NCBI GenBank assembly: GCA_023053545.1
Contig: JAKZAN010000002.1
Location: 3,146,375-3,210,374 of the forward strand
DNA length: 64,000 nt
DNA from: Lepidurus packardi
Lineage: Eukaryota > Arthropoda > Branchiopoda > Notostraca > Triopsidae
Direction: 5' to 3'
Shown: positions 1 through 11,270 of the stretch, one piece after another
How the letters are laid out: every line of letters begins with the position of its first letter
Position numbering within the stretch: the stretch's first letter is position 1
Made by a program: the position numbers and the translations under genes
The notes under the pieces: model-generated
What the model saw: only the letters and a program-made list of their open reading frames with translations
Told to the model about the DNA's origin: nothing
Database searches by the model: none

Positions 1-258
1 GAAGCCAACTTTTTATAACGTTTTTCTGCTTTTCTGTCGCTGCCTGGCTGCGTGTGTTGTGTTTTCGGAATGACAAAGCCATCCTATTTCCGTCAGGTCC
101 ACGGGGGAAGATTCGTTTGCATGGCCTGCCTTTATGCTTGAAGAAAGATGGTATAACTGGGGAAGCTTTTATAAAGAAATAGCTTTGAGCCATGTATTAC
201 GAAACGTGTTTTGCTTATACAACGAACTTCTTTTCTGCCGTTTTATGCATACAGGGGG

Positions 259-3200
259 ATGACAATCACGTCCGGCTCGGTGAATTTGCAAAAAGATGAC
301 TCCAATCTCATCGGAATCAGCATTGGCGGAGGGGCACCAAGTTGCCCGTGTGTTTACATCGTTCAGGTGACGTTCTACTTATCAGTTTCTCGTTCTAAAT
401 AGCGATGTTATTTCTTAGGTCTTGCTTTTTATTTCTTTTTCTTATATTTACTAGAGAAATTTAGATGTAGAATCACTAATATGCATTGTTGTAGAACATG
501 TTTACGAAGTGAACTATTGTTTGTATTTTGAGACTTTCATTTACGTGTTCGGGGCTATTGTTATGTCTTTAATGTTTACTGGATATTCAAAAGCTTGCCT
601 ACATTTCAAAAGTATTAGTTATTATTATTGTATTATCGAAGCACATGGCAACTAAATGTTATAAGACCAAAGAAGCAAATAATAAAATAACAGAGAACAA
701 TTTCAAAGTGAGTGAAAAGAAAAAGAAGAATTAAACAAAGCAAGATAAAAGAAAATGATAGCTCAAGAGCAATCAGGACATGTAGGACAAACAAGAAGGG
801 ATTATACATTAAATATTTATATGGAGAAGACTTAAGGGTATGAAAGGAGGGAGAATTAACAATATGTTCGAGCAAGTCATTTGAGAAGTTTATTTTACAG
901 GATCTTAGAGGAAATGATCAGCGGTTGAAGATTTTTTTGCAGTGGCCGTTTGCGTTGTAGGGGCAGAGTGAAAGCTAACAGTGAAAATTGCTCGAACGGA
1001 ATATCTGAAAGCATTGTTGAAGTCCTGGAATTAATTGAAACGGGGTTTTTATTATATGGATTAAGGGTCCCGTATACCTTAGCTCTGTATAGGCGGTTAG
1101 CATTGGGATTTCTGGAACAACTTTTTGAGAAAACCAGGGCATTTAATGAAAAAAATATTTGACAGTAATCTTGAGCTTACTAAGGGGTAGTGCATTCGAA
1201 TAAGACATACATTAGTAATATGAAAATTAAGTTTGCAATTATGAGAATTACGTAACCTAAGAATCTGGCCTTTGATTGTGCACTAGCTGCTAATAAAAGA
1301 AAACTTATTTTTGTTTGCTTTCAAATCAGACCAGCCTTTTTCGAGAAATCTTGTTCCGAAAGTTTGACGACTTAATTTCGGACATTGTGTTGCTACAGCG
1401 AACTGTGGTGACACATTGTGCTTTTCGGAATCAAAACAAGTGTAAACTTTGCCGGCAATTAGCTATCTATTTCTTTCCTTACTTTCTTACGCAAGGCTTT
1501 CGCAAAACAATAACAAACATCAGTGCCATCTGTGACTCTTTCCCGTCAATAAGTTAAGGTATACGGGAGCCTTAACATAGGAGATTAAATTAATTTGAGC
1601 CGAATTAAAAGGACTTTACATATTTTCAAGGTAAAAAAAAATGCCTCTTGGGTTTGGGTTCGGTTTAAAGAAAGGAAATGATATGTGGGTTTTAAATGAA
1701 AATAGTAACTAAAGAAGGGTTGGAAATTAGCAGGTTTTCATTCACTCCGCAGGTAGGAAGTACACTATGAAGGGTTTCCTGTGCTCGTATTTTTTGACGG
1801 TATGGTACTTCGTTGATGTCATAACCAAAACGTTGCATGCCAGTAACCCGCGAACTGTTGTTCAGAAACACTTAAAACGAAGTTGTTCAATTTTGGTTTA
1901 TTATTATTTAGACTACAAGGATCTGTCAAGATCTCAGCATGTGATTTAGGTGGCCCTTTAAACTTAGTTGAAACTAGTTTTCGTATTGTTAATGTGACGT
2001 ATTATTTATGCATTTGTTGCAAACCGTGTTATTTTCTTTTTGAAGTTATTTTTTTGCCTTTTATGAAAATGCCAAAACATAGCTTTGTGCTACTTTTTCC
2101 GAAGTGCTATATTTTAAGACTAGTATTTATATGCTGGCTCTGCCGTTTAGGATGTAAACGACAGTGCTGTTTGTATTTTATTCAGCTGATTATGTCTGGG
2201 GCGAAATCACTCTGGCGCATGAAAAAGTGAGAAGTAAAAACTTTATTTTTCTATTTTGTAGGTGTTCGATAACACTGCAGCGTCCAAAGAAGGAACTCTG
2301 CAGAGTGGCGATGAAATCATTGGAGTTAATGGCGTTTCGGTTAAGAATCGCTCAAAAGTGGAAGTGGCTAAGATGATTCAATCCGCTACGGTATTTTTTT
2401 TTTAACTAATAAATCAACCTCAAAGTGGGATACATTGGTTTTTTCTTCTTTACCCTTCTTTCTCTCTCCCCCACTCTGTTTCGTCTGCAAGTTCAAAGCC
2501 TTTTCAAGTATGGAAAGTTATGGACTTATAGTCCGGAAGTTAGAGCAGAAAAGTTGCTAACTGGAAGGTTGGAACGTCGAGGGTCAAATCTTGGCACTGT
2601 TCAACGTCCATTTCTTTTATGAATGGAATGAGATGTCTTACTTTCGTTAATAATTTTTTTCTTTCTTGTTTGCCGTTTTTTCCCCAGGGTTTGGTCACCA
2701 TTAAGTATAACAAGTTACATGCGGAACCAAGTCAAGGAAAAAGCCTTGATTTTATCTTGAAAAAGGTCAAGCATCGTTTCGTAGAAAACATGAGTTCTAC
2801 TACAGCTGATGCTTTGGGCCTCTCTCGAGCCATTTTGTGCAACGACAGCTTGATTAAGCGACTCGAAGACTTACAGCGAACCGAAGTTATGTACCGTGGC
2901 TTGGTCGAACACACTCGACGCGTTTTGCGTTCGTTTTTCGACCTCTGCCAAGTCTACAAAGGTGAAAAACGTCGAAAAGAAAAATTTCATTGAATTTTTC
3001 GAAGATTTGTAGCTTGATTTTTCTAGATATAATAGAATTATTTCCCTTTACAGAATTTTGGTTAAGTCGTTAGATTTTATCAGTAATTACATATTAACTT
3101 TCAATTTGTTAAATATTACAATCTGTTAAACATTATGCACAGTTATGCACAGTACGAGTGACTCTTTTACCTTATAAATCAGCTGAGTAATCTCTTAAGC

Positions 3201-4776
3201 TTCTCAGATAAATTAGAATTACTAGAAATTATTTGGGACTTCTTGAGGGATTTGAATAGGAATTGCTAATTGTGTTAATTGTTAATTAGCGTTTGGAGAC
3301 ACGTTCGCTACGATTGCCGTGAGAGAACCTCAGCCTCGGGCTAGTGAAGCGTTTACGGTTTTTGGTGATTTGCATCGTCAAATGGAGAAAAAAGGCATAG
3401 CCATGCTTAAGCAATTGAAGCCGGTAAGGATTTTCTGGGCATTTCTCCATTAGGAATTTTATGGATGCTTTTTTTAGATTTTGGCTGATTTAGGCACTTT
3501 TTTGCACAAAGCCATTCCGGATACGCGGCTAACTATCCGGAAATATGCTGATGCCAAGTTTGAGTATTTATCGTACTGTCTGAAAGTGAAGGAAATGGAT
3601 GACGAGGAACACGGCTATGCGAGTTTGCAGGAGCCGCTTTATCGGGTGGAAACGGGTAACTATGAATACAGGTACAAAAGAAGAGGATAGCAAGGTAACG
3701 GCTTGTGAGTAAAATAGCAATTAATCGTTTTTTCCCGTTTTTTCTACTTTTTTCTTCTTTAATAGGCTAATACTGCGTTGTCGGCAAGAAGCGAGGGCTC
3801 GTTTTGCAGCTTTACGCTCGGACGTGCTCGTTAAAATTGAATTACTAGACAATAAACACGTACAGGACGTAGTGCATCAATTGACTCGTTTTATGGCCGG
3901 CCTTACACGTTATCATACTGAATGTCACGCCTTACTCGAAGGCCAAGTCTTGTTTCCGATAGAAGTCGATTTGTCACGAGGAGCCTTCACCTATGAAACA
4001 GCTGATGGGACTTTACCGGTGCGTTTTGGTGCATTTCTAGTCTTCTGATGTTTTCTAAAACGCTCTTAGTGTTATTTATGTGTACCTGGATGTTTTTAGA
4101 GTGTTCAAGGCTTTGAGACTTTTAATACCTTAGATTTATGATAGCAACAAAAGTCGTAAACAATGTTGAACAAAAGGTAAACAGTAGGATATTGTACGCT
4201 TCAAGCATAAGTCACTTCATTTACCTAAAATAGTACAGCATGTTTATGAATATTTTGTTTATACTAATCAACAAACTTGTAGTCGAATTTGGTAATGGCA
4301 ATGTAGTTGTGACAGTAATTCAGAGCTGCTAAAGACTCTTCCTAAATAATAGGCCGAAGTATTTTGCAGCGTTTTTTAATACTGTTTCAGGATATTAATA
4401 TTAAATTGTAACTCATAGTAATCAATCAGTTATTTCATTATTATCATTACTGAATATTTCGTTAAAATCGTTTACATTTTGATTAAACCCGCCGAGAAAT
4501 ATCTCCAAGGTCCATATCACCCATGATAGCACTTTATATTATGTTTGGGGAATGTGTCCATTGTGTCTGTAAGGGAATTTGTGGTATTTTTTATTATTTC
4601 TTTTGATTTCTAGCTTGCCGGCGTCTTTGTTAATATATTGTCGTGTCTTTTTTTCGGCTCGTGCATTTGCTCTACAGCCTGCAGATGATGACGAAGATGA
4701 GGCCATTGAAGCTCTAACCGAAGAAGCCAAAGAAACTGGAATGGGTGCGCATGGCCCATTGATTGCAATGGATTGA
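259..4776 (+). CDS. PICK1: PICK1 (protein interacting with C kinase 1), PDZ-BAR scaffold
   Basis: Seven exons: 259-366, 2262-2390, 2688-2961, 3290-3423, 3478-3671, 3766-4018, 4678-4776; all phases agree and give 396 residues (vertebrate PICK1 is about 415). Residues 1-100 form the PDZ domain, with the family signature LQKDDSNLIGISIGGG. Residues 105-330 match the BAR domain (KKVKHRFVENMSS, EMDDEEHGYASLQEPLYRV, NYEYR). The tail is acidic (PADDDEDEAIEAL), as in the family. Known role: a peripheral membrane scaffold that binds receptor and kinase C-termini and senses curvature during endosomal trafficking. I chose the ATG at 259 because no earlier ATG lies in that frame. Human PICK1 has about 20 more N-terminal residues, so a small upstream coding exon is possible. 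Intron 1 (367-2261) is far longer than the others, and nothing was recognised in it or in the 659-base last intron. Confidence 0.93.
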
Positions 4777-5524
4777 TTGAGCATTGGGAAAACTTGGCAT
4801 TATGGCAAGATGAAGGCAATGCATCCAGGCTTGAAATAAGCTTTGCGTTATATAGCTTCCACCGCAAAGGTTGTTGTGAAAGGAGAGGATTAGGGTTTCA
4901 AATAAGAGGGAGCTACATTTCCAGTCTTTTATTTTTACTAGTCGTATTCTTTGCATTTTTTTTTTATTATTGCATCTTCTTTTCTTCTGTGGGGTGACAG
5001 AGAAGTATTGTTGGTTGGAGCATATCAAACCAGCAAACATCATTAACGAGTCTCGTATATATACCAAAGAATTTCTTTTTCTTTTCTTTTTTTTTGCCTT
5101 TCTGTGAAACATAAACTAAACTTTCTGAAAGCATTCTGGTCAGTTTTTGTAGCGTTGACATATATTGGACATTGTATTTTTGCGTAAAAATAAAACGAGT
5201 CTGGTCCTGATGTCACTGTTTTTTCTTATTTCCTATAAGTTAAGAGCTACCCTGAAAAGTGATGTAAAATAAGTCCATTTATTGATTCTTCTCCATATTA
5301 CCCGCCATATAGATGGCGTTGGAAATTGTTTACATAGTTTTTGTTTAGAAGAAACTCTGGCAAAAATAAGTTTATTTCGTCAAACATCAGAACGTAAAGT
5401 TAAAATTTGCTAGTTAGTGGTTAACCAGAAACTAAAACTCGAAGCGTTTAGTATTCGTGAGCTCGCTTTGCAATAGCTTCATAGTCGATAAGTCCAAATC
5501 AGAAAATAATTAAACGTTCGAAGC
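4777..5524. other. PICK1-ECSIT intergenic region with PICK1 poly(A) signal
   Basis: This is PICK1 3' UTR followed by the ECSIT upstream region. An AATAAA hexamer at 5189-5194 fits the PICK1 poly(A) signal. No coding sequence or repeat was recognised. Confidence 0.6.
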
Positions 5525-8004
5525 ATGTTTGGACCTAAAATCCGGCATTTGTGGTCCTCCTCTAGTTGTCTAACTACATTTAGGCATGCAGATAAGTATG
5601 TAAGATCTAATCCCGTGTGTGTAAGACAGTTTGGACGCTCAAGTTTGACTTTGAAAGACGGGAAAACTTCTGTGATAAGAACAGACAATTTTGGAGAAGC
5701 TCAACAGAAAAGCAAAGAAACCTTCTTGGAAGCTATTGGGCGCTTCCATTACAAAGATGTCCATAAAAGAGGGCATGTGGAGTTTATTTATTCCGCCTTA
5801 AAGCATATGAAAGACTTTGGGGTGCACAGGGATTTGGAAGCCTACAAGAAAATATTGGATGTTTTCCCCAAAGGTCAATTCATCCCGACCAACATGCTCC
5901 AAGTCGAGTTCCAGCATTATCCTAAACACCAACAATGTGCGGTTGATTTGTTGGAGCAAATGGAGGATTGCGGAGTAATGCCCGATGTGGAAATGGAAGA
6001 CATGATAAGGAACATTTTTGGAAAACATTCGTTTCCTTTAAGAAAATATGGCAGGATGATGTACTGGATGCCCAAGTTCAAGAATATTTCGCCTTGGCCC
6101 GTACCACATGATTTAAACGACAGTTTGGAATTGGCCAAGTTGGCCATACAACGAATTTCCAGCGTGGATTTGCAGTCCAAGATGGAAATTTTCCAGGTAA
6201 GCCCTTTTTCTTTTTTTTTTCGATTATATTTGTCGCTTCATTTGAAATGTAACGTTTTGTGAGCTTTATTTTAAAATAACAAGAAAAAGGAAAGAAAAAA
6301 AGCAACATAGGAAAGTGAAAAAAAAAACATAGTTTAGTAGTAAGGTTTTAGGATTGGAATTCATTATTGATGGAATTGTTAATTGTTGACTTATTCCTTA
6401 TTGTTGAAATTTTCTTGATTCTCAAGTTCGACTTTAACATTAAAGGTTATGATTCGCTATCGCAAAAGTTTCTTGTTGCGTCTAGGACTCACTTTATTGT
6501 TGCAGAAATGAGAAATCCTGTTTTTGCTTTAATTTTCTTGTCACTCGAGTATTATTATCGTTGATATAATTTACCTTCATTGTTACAGATGTAACATTTT
6601 ACGCTTTTCGTCATAAACGACAGTAACTTGGCTGTTTTGTTAGGACTTCGTCATTTACGTGTCTTTACTTTCATTGTTGCCGTTAGTGGATCTGTTAATG
6701 CGTTAAAAAATGAAAAAACCATTGTTGTGAGGCTGATAATAAATGTCATTATTGCAGTAATTCGTTGTCTAAAATAATATAATTTTTTGTCTGCGTTCAT
6801 TGTTAACATTTTCCTTACAGAATTTCGATATTAGGTGTATTACTTACGGAGTCTCGTTACTGCATTTCTTCCTTTGAAACTTTAATTGTTTGAAATTTTC
6901 CTTCAAAAGTTCCGTTGGTGTAAGTGTTACTTCGGTAATGTAGTTGTTGGAAGTTTTTCTTTCAAGACTTTCAGTGTTGCGAATATTTTCTTAAAAAAAA
7001 TTCGTTGTTTCAAGTTCTCATTTCTGTTCGGTTAATTGATTGCTAGGTGGGTGTTATTCATTTGGGTTTAAGATTGCGAATTTAGTTTTCGTTAATTTAT
7101 GAAATAACTATTATCATTTTTGTACCCACGAATGCGAATTCGTTATTTTGTTTTGGAATTGGGGAAACCATAGGCGAGCGAATTACCGGATGCGTTAGAC
7201 CATACATGGATCGTGAGTGCTCAGAGTCCAACCCAGCGCCAATTAATCGAGTCATATCCTGCTGATAAGGCAGTTTACGTGGAAGGCGCTTTTACGATCT
7301 GGCTCCGCCGTTCTTCTGTCTCCTATTTTATACTGCGAGGCGAGCCTCCTCCTCCGCCTACGCCACCCTCTCAAACTTCCTTCGACCCAGATGGTAACTT
7401 CAAACCCTTACATACATTTTCTCCTTTCTAACTCACTAACCGAAACCACTTTTTCTGTCTTAAAAACTACCATCTAACGGGAAACTTATCTTTAATTTCT
7501 CCCTAAATTGATCAAGACCTCATTTCAAATGTCGTGCCAAATAATTTTTTAATGCTTATAATAATTGTTTGCTTCCGAATCTTTACAGATGTGTCGCAAT
7601 TAAGATCGTGGATCTTGGGCGAAGAACCACAGCCTGGGAAAGACATACTACCCATCCTTTCCGTCCACGAACAGGACGACGGAATCATTCTTGGCGTTGC
7701 TGCCACCGGCACGTCAAGTCGCGACTCGGTTTTATCTTGGGTTCGATTTCTGGAGCGCCAAAACCCTCGACTAGGGTCCTTACCTGTCATCTTTACCTCG
7801 CAGTCCCCTTTAGGTAACTTACCTACATCACATCTGTAGTGTCAGAGCTTATGATCAAATATTCTTTAGTGTTTTATTTCTTAAAACTCAATTTTCATAG
7901 GCCCAGTTATGCCTGCGTTGGAATTAGTATCGAATCCGCTTGTGTCAGCCGCTCCAAGCACTCAGAATCAAAGTACACCAGTCATGCCCAGTAAAGACAG
8001 CTAG
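5525..8004 (+). CDS. ECSIT: ECSIT, mitochondrial complex I assembly / Toll pathway intermediate
   Basis: Four exons (5525-6196, 7174-7393, 7589-7813, 7901-8004) give 406 residues (human 431). Family blocks are clear: RGHVEFIYSALKHMKDFGV near residue 85, HYPKHQQCAVDLLEQMEDCGVMPD near 130, NISPWPVPHDL near 190, and the C-terminal ILSVHEQDDGIILGVAATG. The N-terminus is basic and rich in serine and threonine, as in a mitochondrial targeting peptide. Known roles: part of the MCIA complex that assembles respiratory complex I, and an adaptor in Toll/IL-1 signalling. The start at 5525 is the first ATG of a long open frame. Intron 1 (6197-7173) is 977 bases and shows nothing recognisable. The stop is 122 bases from the stop of the convergent monoamine oxidase gene. 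Confidence 0.95.
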
Positions 8005-8032
8005 AAAGTATTGATGGTATTGATTACCAGCT

Positions 8033-8038
8033 TTTATT
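8033..8038 (-). terminator. Poly(A) signal of the monoamine oxidase gene
   Basis: This is an AATAAA hexamer on the minus strand, 89 bases past the MAO stop. It falls just beyond the ECSIT stop, so the two convergent transcripts probably overlap at their 3' ends. Confidence 0.5.
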
Positions 8039-8126
8039 TGCGTGTAAACTAAATACAGGAGCTACTAAGCCACACCTCTCACGTCTTATGTTCATATGTG
8101 GAAATAGAGGAGAGGAAACGAGGAGT

Positions 8127-10194
8127 TTAAGAGGGTAGTTGTGTGCCTTCGGCAGATTCTTCCCATTCTGCAGATTCTGGAGTTACAGCTGGCTCTTTAC
8201 CGAGTCTTTTCAGCACTTGATAAGCGGCACGCAAGCCAGACTGTGCTGCTCCGCTCATATACCCTACCCAACGCGTCGCGGTCTCGGTTCCCGCCCACAA
8301 AATCCTAGGGAAATCGAGTTTTAAGCAATTTCTGTATCTTTAGAAAGCAAAATGGGGCAAGACAAAGGATTCTAACGCTAAATGTACCTGCCGTGTGGTT
8401 GTCTGAGAGCCAAGAAGGCGTACATGATTCCCGGAACGCCGTAATTCACAGGACAACCTCCAGAATATGGTTCTTCGAACCAATTTTTCTCCAAGTAGCG
8501 AACTGGGGTGATAGCCCAAGCCCCTAGACATTCCGCTAAGCCATCCAAGACTGCTTTTCTACGCTCTTCAGCCTGAGGCAAAAAGTACAAGAAACAATTG
8601 AGTTATTTTCAATTTATTCAGCTAGCTGGTTAAAAGTTTTGAAAATAAATATTTACGCTTCTCGCACACCATTCCACGCTTTGACGTCCGGCAATGAACC
8701 CTACCAGTGCAGGCACATTATTGTACGTGGTGGCGTCATAAACGATGCCTAACGGACCCACGTGGCAGTTCTTAAAGCGGGAACGGCCGCCATTGCTTAC
8801 GATTTCGCCTGAAAAGCCAGCTTCTTTCCAATACGCCTATAGATTTTATATACAACTCCGAATTACAATGAGCGTTACTGCACCTCACTTTTATTATTTT
8901 TTTAAGGAGTCTATGTTCTATATAGTTAAAGTACCTTGTCGTAAATGACCGTAAATTTGCTCAAGTGTCCTACTGGTAAGTTATCGAGTAAAAACTGTCT
9001 CGTTTCGGGTAATGGAGGGGACAAGTGCATTTTTGTAACAAAATGAGGCGGCGCTGCACAAATAACTTGCTGAGTACTAAAAAACGTGCGATTTATCTCT
9101 TTTTTGTTTAGTGATTTTTTCGTTCTTCGTCTTATGTGTTGGTAGTTATGTTACTGGAAGGTTTTGCCTGAGGCGGTGGTAACCCACACTTCTTTATGGT
9201 TCTGGACGATTTGGGTGACGGGTTCTTGGAAGTGAATTTTATCCAAACCTACTTTTTCAGCTAGCTTTTCACTAATCTGTTGAGTTCCTCCCTTTATTTT
9301 TTGGAAAGCTCAAATTATATTAAGGTTTTAATGAGTTTCTAAAGTTCGGAATGTAAGTTACTTTAACACGAAGCTCTTGTGCTTGGCCCTCGTTAGCTAA
9401 TAGTAAATTCATGACTCCGCCAGCTGCGTTTGCGTAAGCGAGGAAGAATAGGGCCCCAACGTTGCTCAAGTCGGCCCCTAAATGCTTTGCTAATTAGTTA
9501 TTCAGTTGGGAGTAATTAGCTTAAACCTATAACGACACGGATGGCACATTCGATTGTTTCGCGAGCAGCTTGGTTCATTATGTATTTGCGAGTAATAGAT
9601 TCCAGAGTCACTCCGTCGTACTTGGCAGCCAAAGGAGAAGAATAAGGATCTTCTATTGGCACTTTCTTGCATAGTTTCTCCACCTAAAATTCAATTAAGA
9701 TTGTTGCAGATTTGCTTGGAAACGGGCTAGGATCTAACTTTGTTAATGAAAAGTTGGAGCTCTACTAGACCGAACCACGAGCCCAAACTGGGGATATCCG
9801 AAGCGTAAGTTCGAACTTTACATTCTTTCCCAACTTGCATCACTTTGGTTCCTGTGGCGAATTGTTGATACGTATCTAGTCCGAATTCCTTAATTAAGTC
9901 CATAATGTGAGTTTGGGAGACGGACACCCATTGGCCACCCAAATCGAACTTTTCTTTACTTCCATCGGGCAACTCTACTTCCGTTGTTAAAGTCCGCCCA
10001 CCAACGCGATCTGTAACGGAAATTATGTAAATAATTAGTTTTATTTCGTAATTTATTGAATTAATTTTACCTTTAGCCTCCAGAACTATCAATTTAACGG
10101 AAGGATCATGTTTGAGTATACTGTGAGCTGCAGCCAAACCTGCAACACCCGCACCGATAATTACCACGTCATTCATAACTTCCGTTGTTGCCAT
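8127..10194 (-). CDS. Flavin-containing monoamine oxidase (MAO family)
   Basis: Nine exons on the minus strand, from the 5' end: 10071-10194, 9739-10010, 9527-9683, 9362-9477, 9155-9291, 8935-9076, 8657-8836, 8388-8572, 8127-8304; 496 residues. The Rossmann FAD motif VVIIGAGVAGLAAA starts at residue 10, followed by DRVGGRT and FDLGGQWVS. The C-terminal FAD motif AGTETATRWVGYMSGA is intact. The covalent flavin cysteine of animal MAOs is present in SGGC (about Cys416). The family oxidatively deaminates amines such as biogenic monoamines. After the FAD motif the tail is short and polar (ending GTQLPS), with none of the hydrophobic outer-mitochondrial-membrane anchor of vertebrate MAO-A/B, so the enzyme may be soluble (inference). 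The frame extends upstream of 10194 without an ATG, so MATTEVMND is the start. A minus-strand AATAAA lies at 8033-8038. Confidence 0.93.
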
Positions 10195-11270
10195 TAGAAT
10201 GTGCGGCAGTATTTTTAGCAGCGTCGTTAGCACACTCAATCTCACGTTTGCTAGATTCTACACATGCGAGCGAGATAGCCGTACAGACAAGCATCTCCTT
10301 ATTAGTTTTATCTTCCAAAAGTCAACAAAGAAGAGATAGTGTACCCAATCTCTACTAATAAAATTTTATCGGATTCTTGTGTATTACGTTTTCCTTGCAT
10401 GTTGAAGTAGGGCTCTTGTATCTGAAAAGCCCTTCTACAATCCTCTGCAGATAAATAGGTTATGTCTCGAACTTCACGATTGTCTCGCTTGTAACGGAAA
10501 ATTAATTATTTTCCCGTATTTTTGAAGATTTTTTAGTTTCTAGTTCATGCTTCATTCCAACTACTTGAAAATACATAAGCTAATCCAGAAAACCAGAATA
10601 CTTATTAAGTACGGTAGTTGGTTAACAAAATATTCTAGAAATTTAAACGCTTTGGAATCAAATTAAAAGAAGCTCTTAAGTTTGAATCTTCCGGGTCGGC
10701 GAGGAAAGGAATGAGTCTCAGCAGGAATAATAAATAATCTTTCCGTTACTATTACTTCGGCACTTAAATTACTTGGCTTCTAAACTCAGTTTTCTAGGGT
10801 TTTCTGAAAGACGAAATCCCCTTAAAATTTAAATGTGCACAGTTATGCTTTCGCCATCTCGTGAGCAAAGATAACATTTTAGCCTTCAATAGTAACTTCA
10901 GTAACGTACTACTATATGGCAGTCACGCGGTGGTTAGTTCCTAGTTTCTGTAGAACAAATCGAACCCTTAGGCAATTTGCATGACCATCCTCCTTCAAAG
11001 CCTGAAAAGGAACCCTTCTTTGGCCTCCGCTTTGTATACAAAGTTGCCCTCCAGCTAAACACCAGGCCAAAAGCGTAGGGGAAGTAGTAGGAATGGTAGG
11101 AAGAGAAGGAAGATTTTCATTATTGTTTGTCTGCTCCAACCAGCCACCCTACCCACAGTTAAGTCATGACAAGCAACCTGTAAGCATGTGTATTTGATAA
11201 CAAGTGTTCTAAATGGTGTTGTGTCCCAAGTAAAAAGAAGGAATTATTTATACAAGCCATTCTTTTGAGT
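10195..11270. promoter_or_regulatory. Divergent intergenic region, MAO / fringe
   Basis: This 1,076-base region lies between two divergent start codons and must hold both promoters. Short open frames here lack an ATG and resemble no family. No specific element was recognised. Confidence 0.4.

Noticed and set aside
5917-6180. Minus-strand open frames across ECSIT and similar shadows in other genes
   Set aside because: They are antisense reflections of conserved coding exons.
10912-11139. Open frame on the minus strand between MAO and fringe
   Set aside because: It has no ATG start and its composition looks random.
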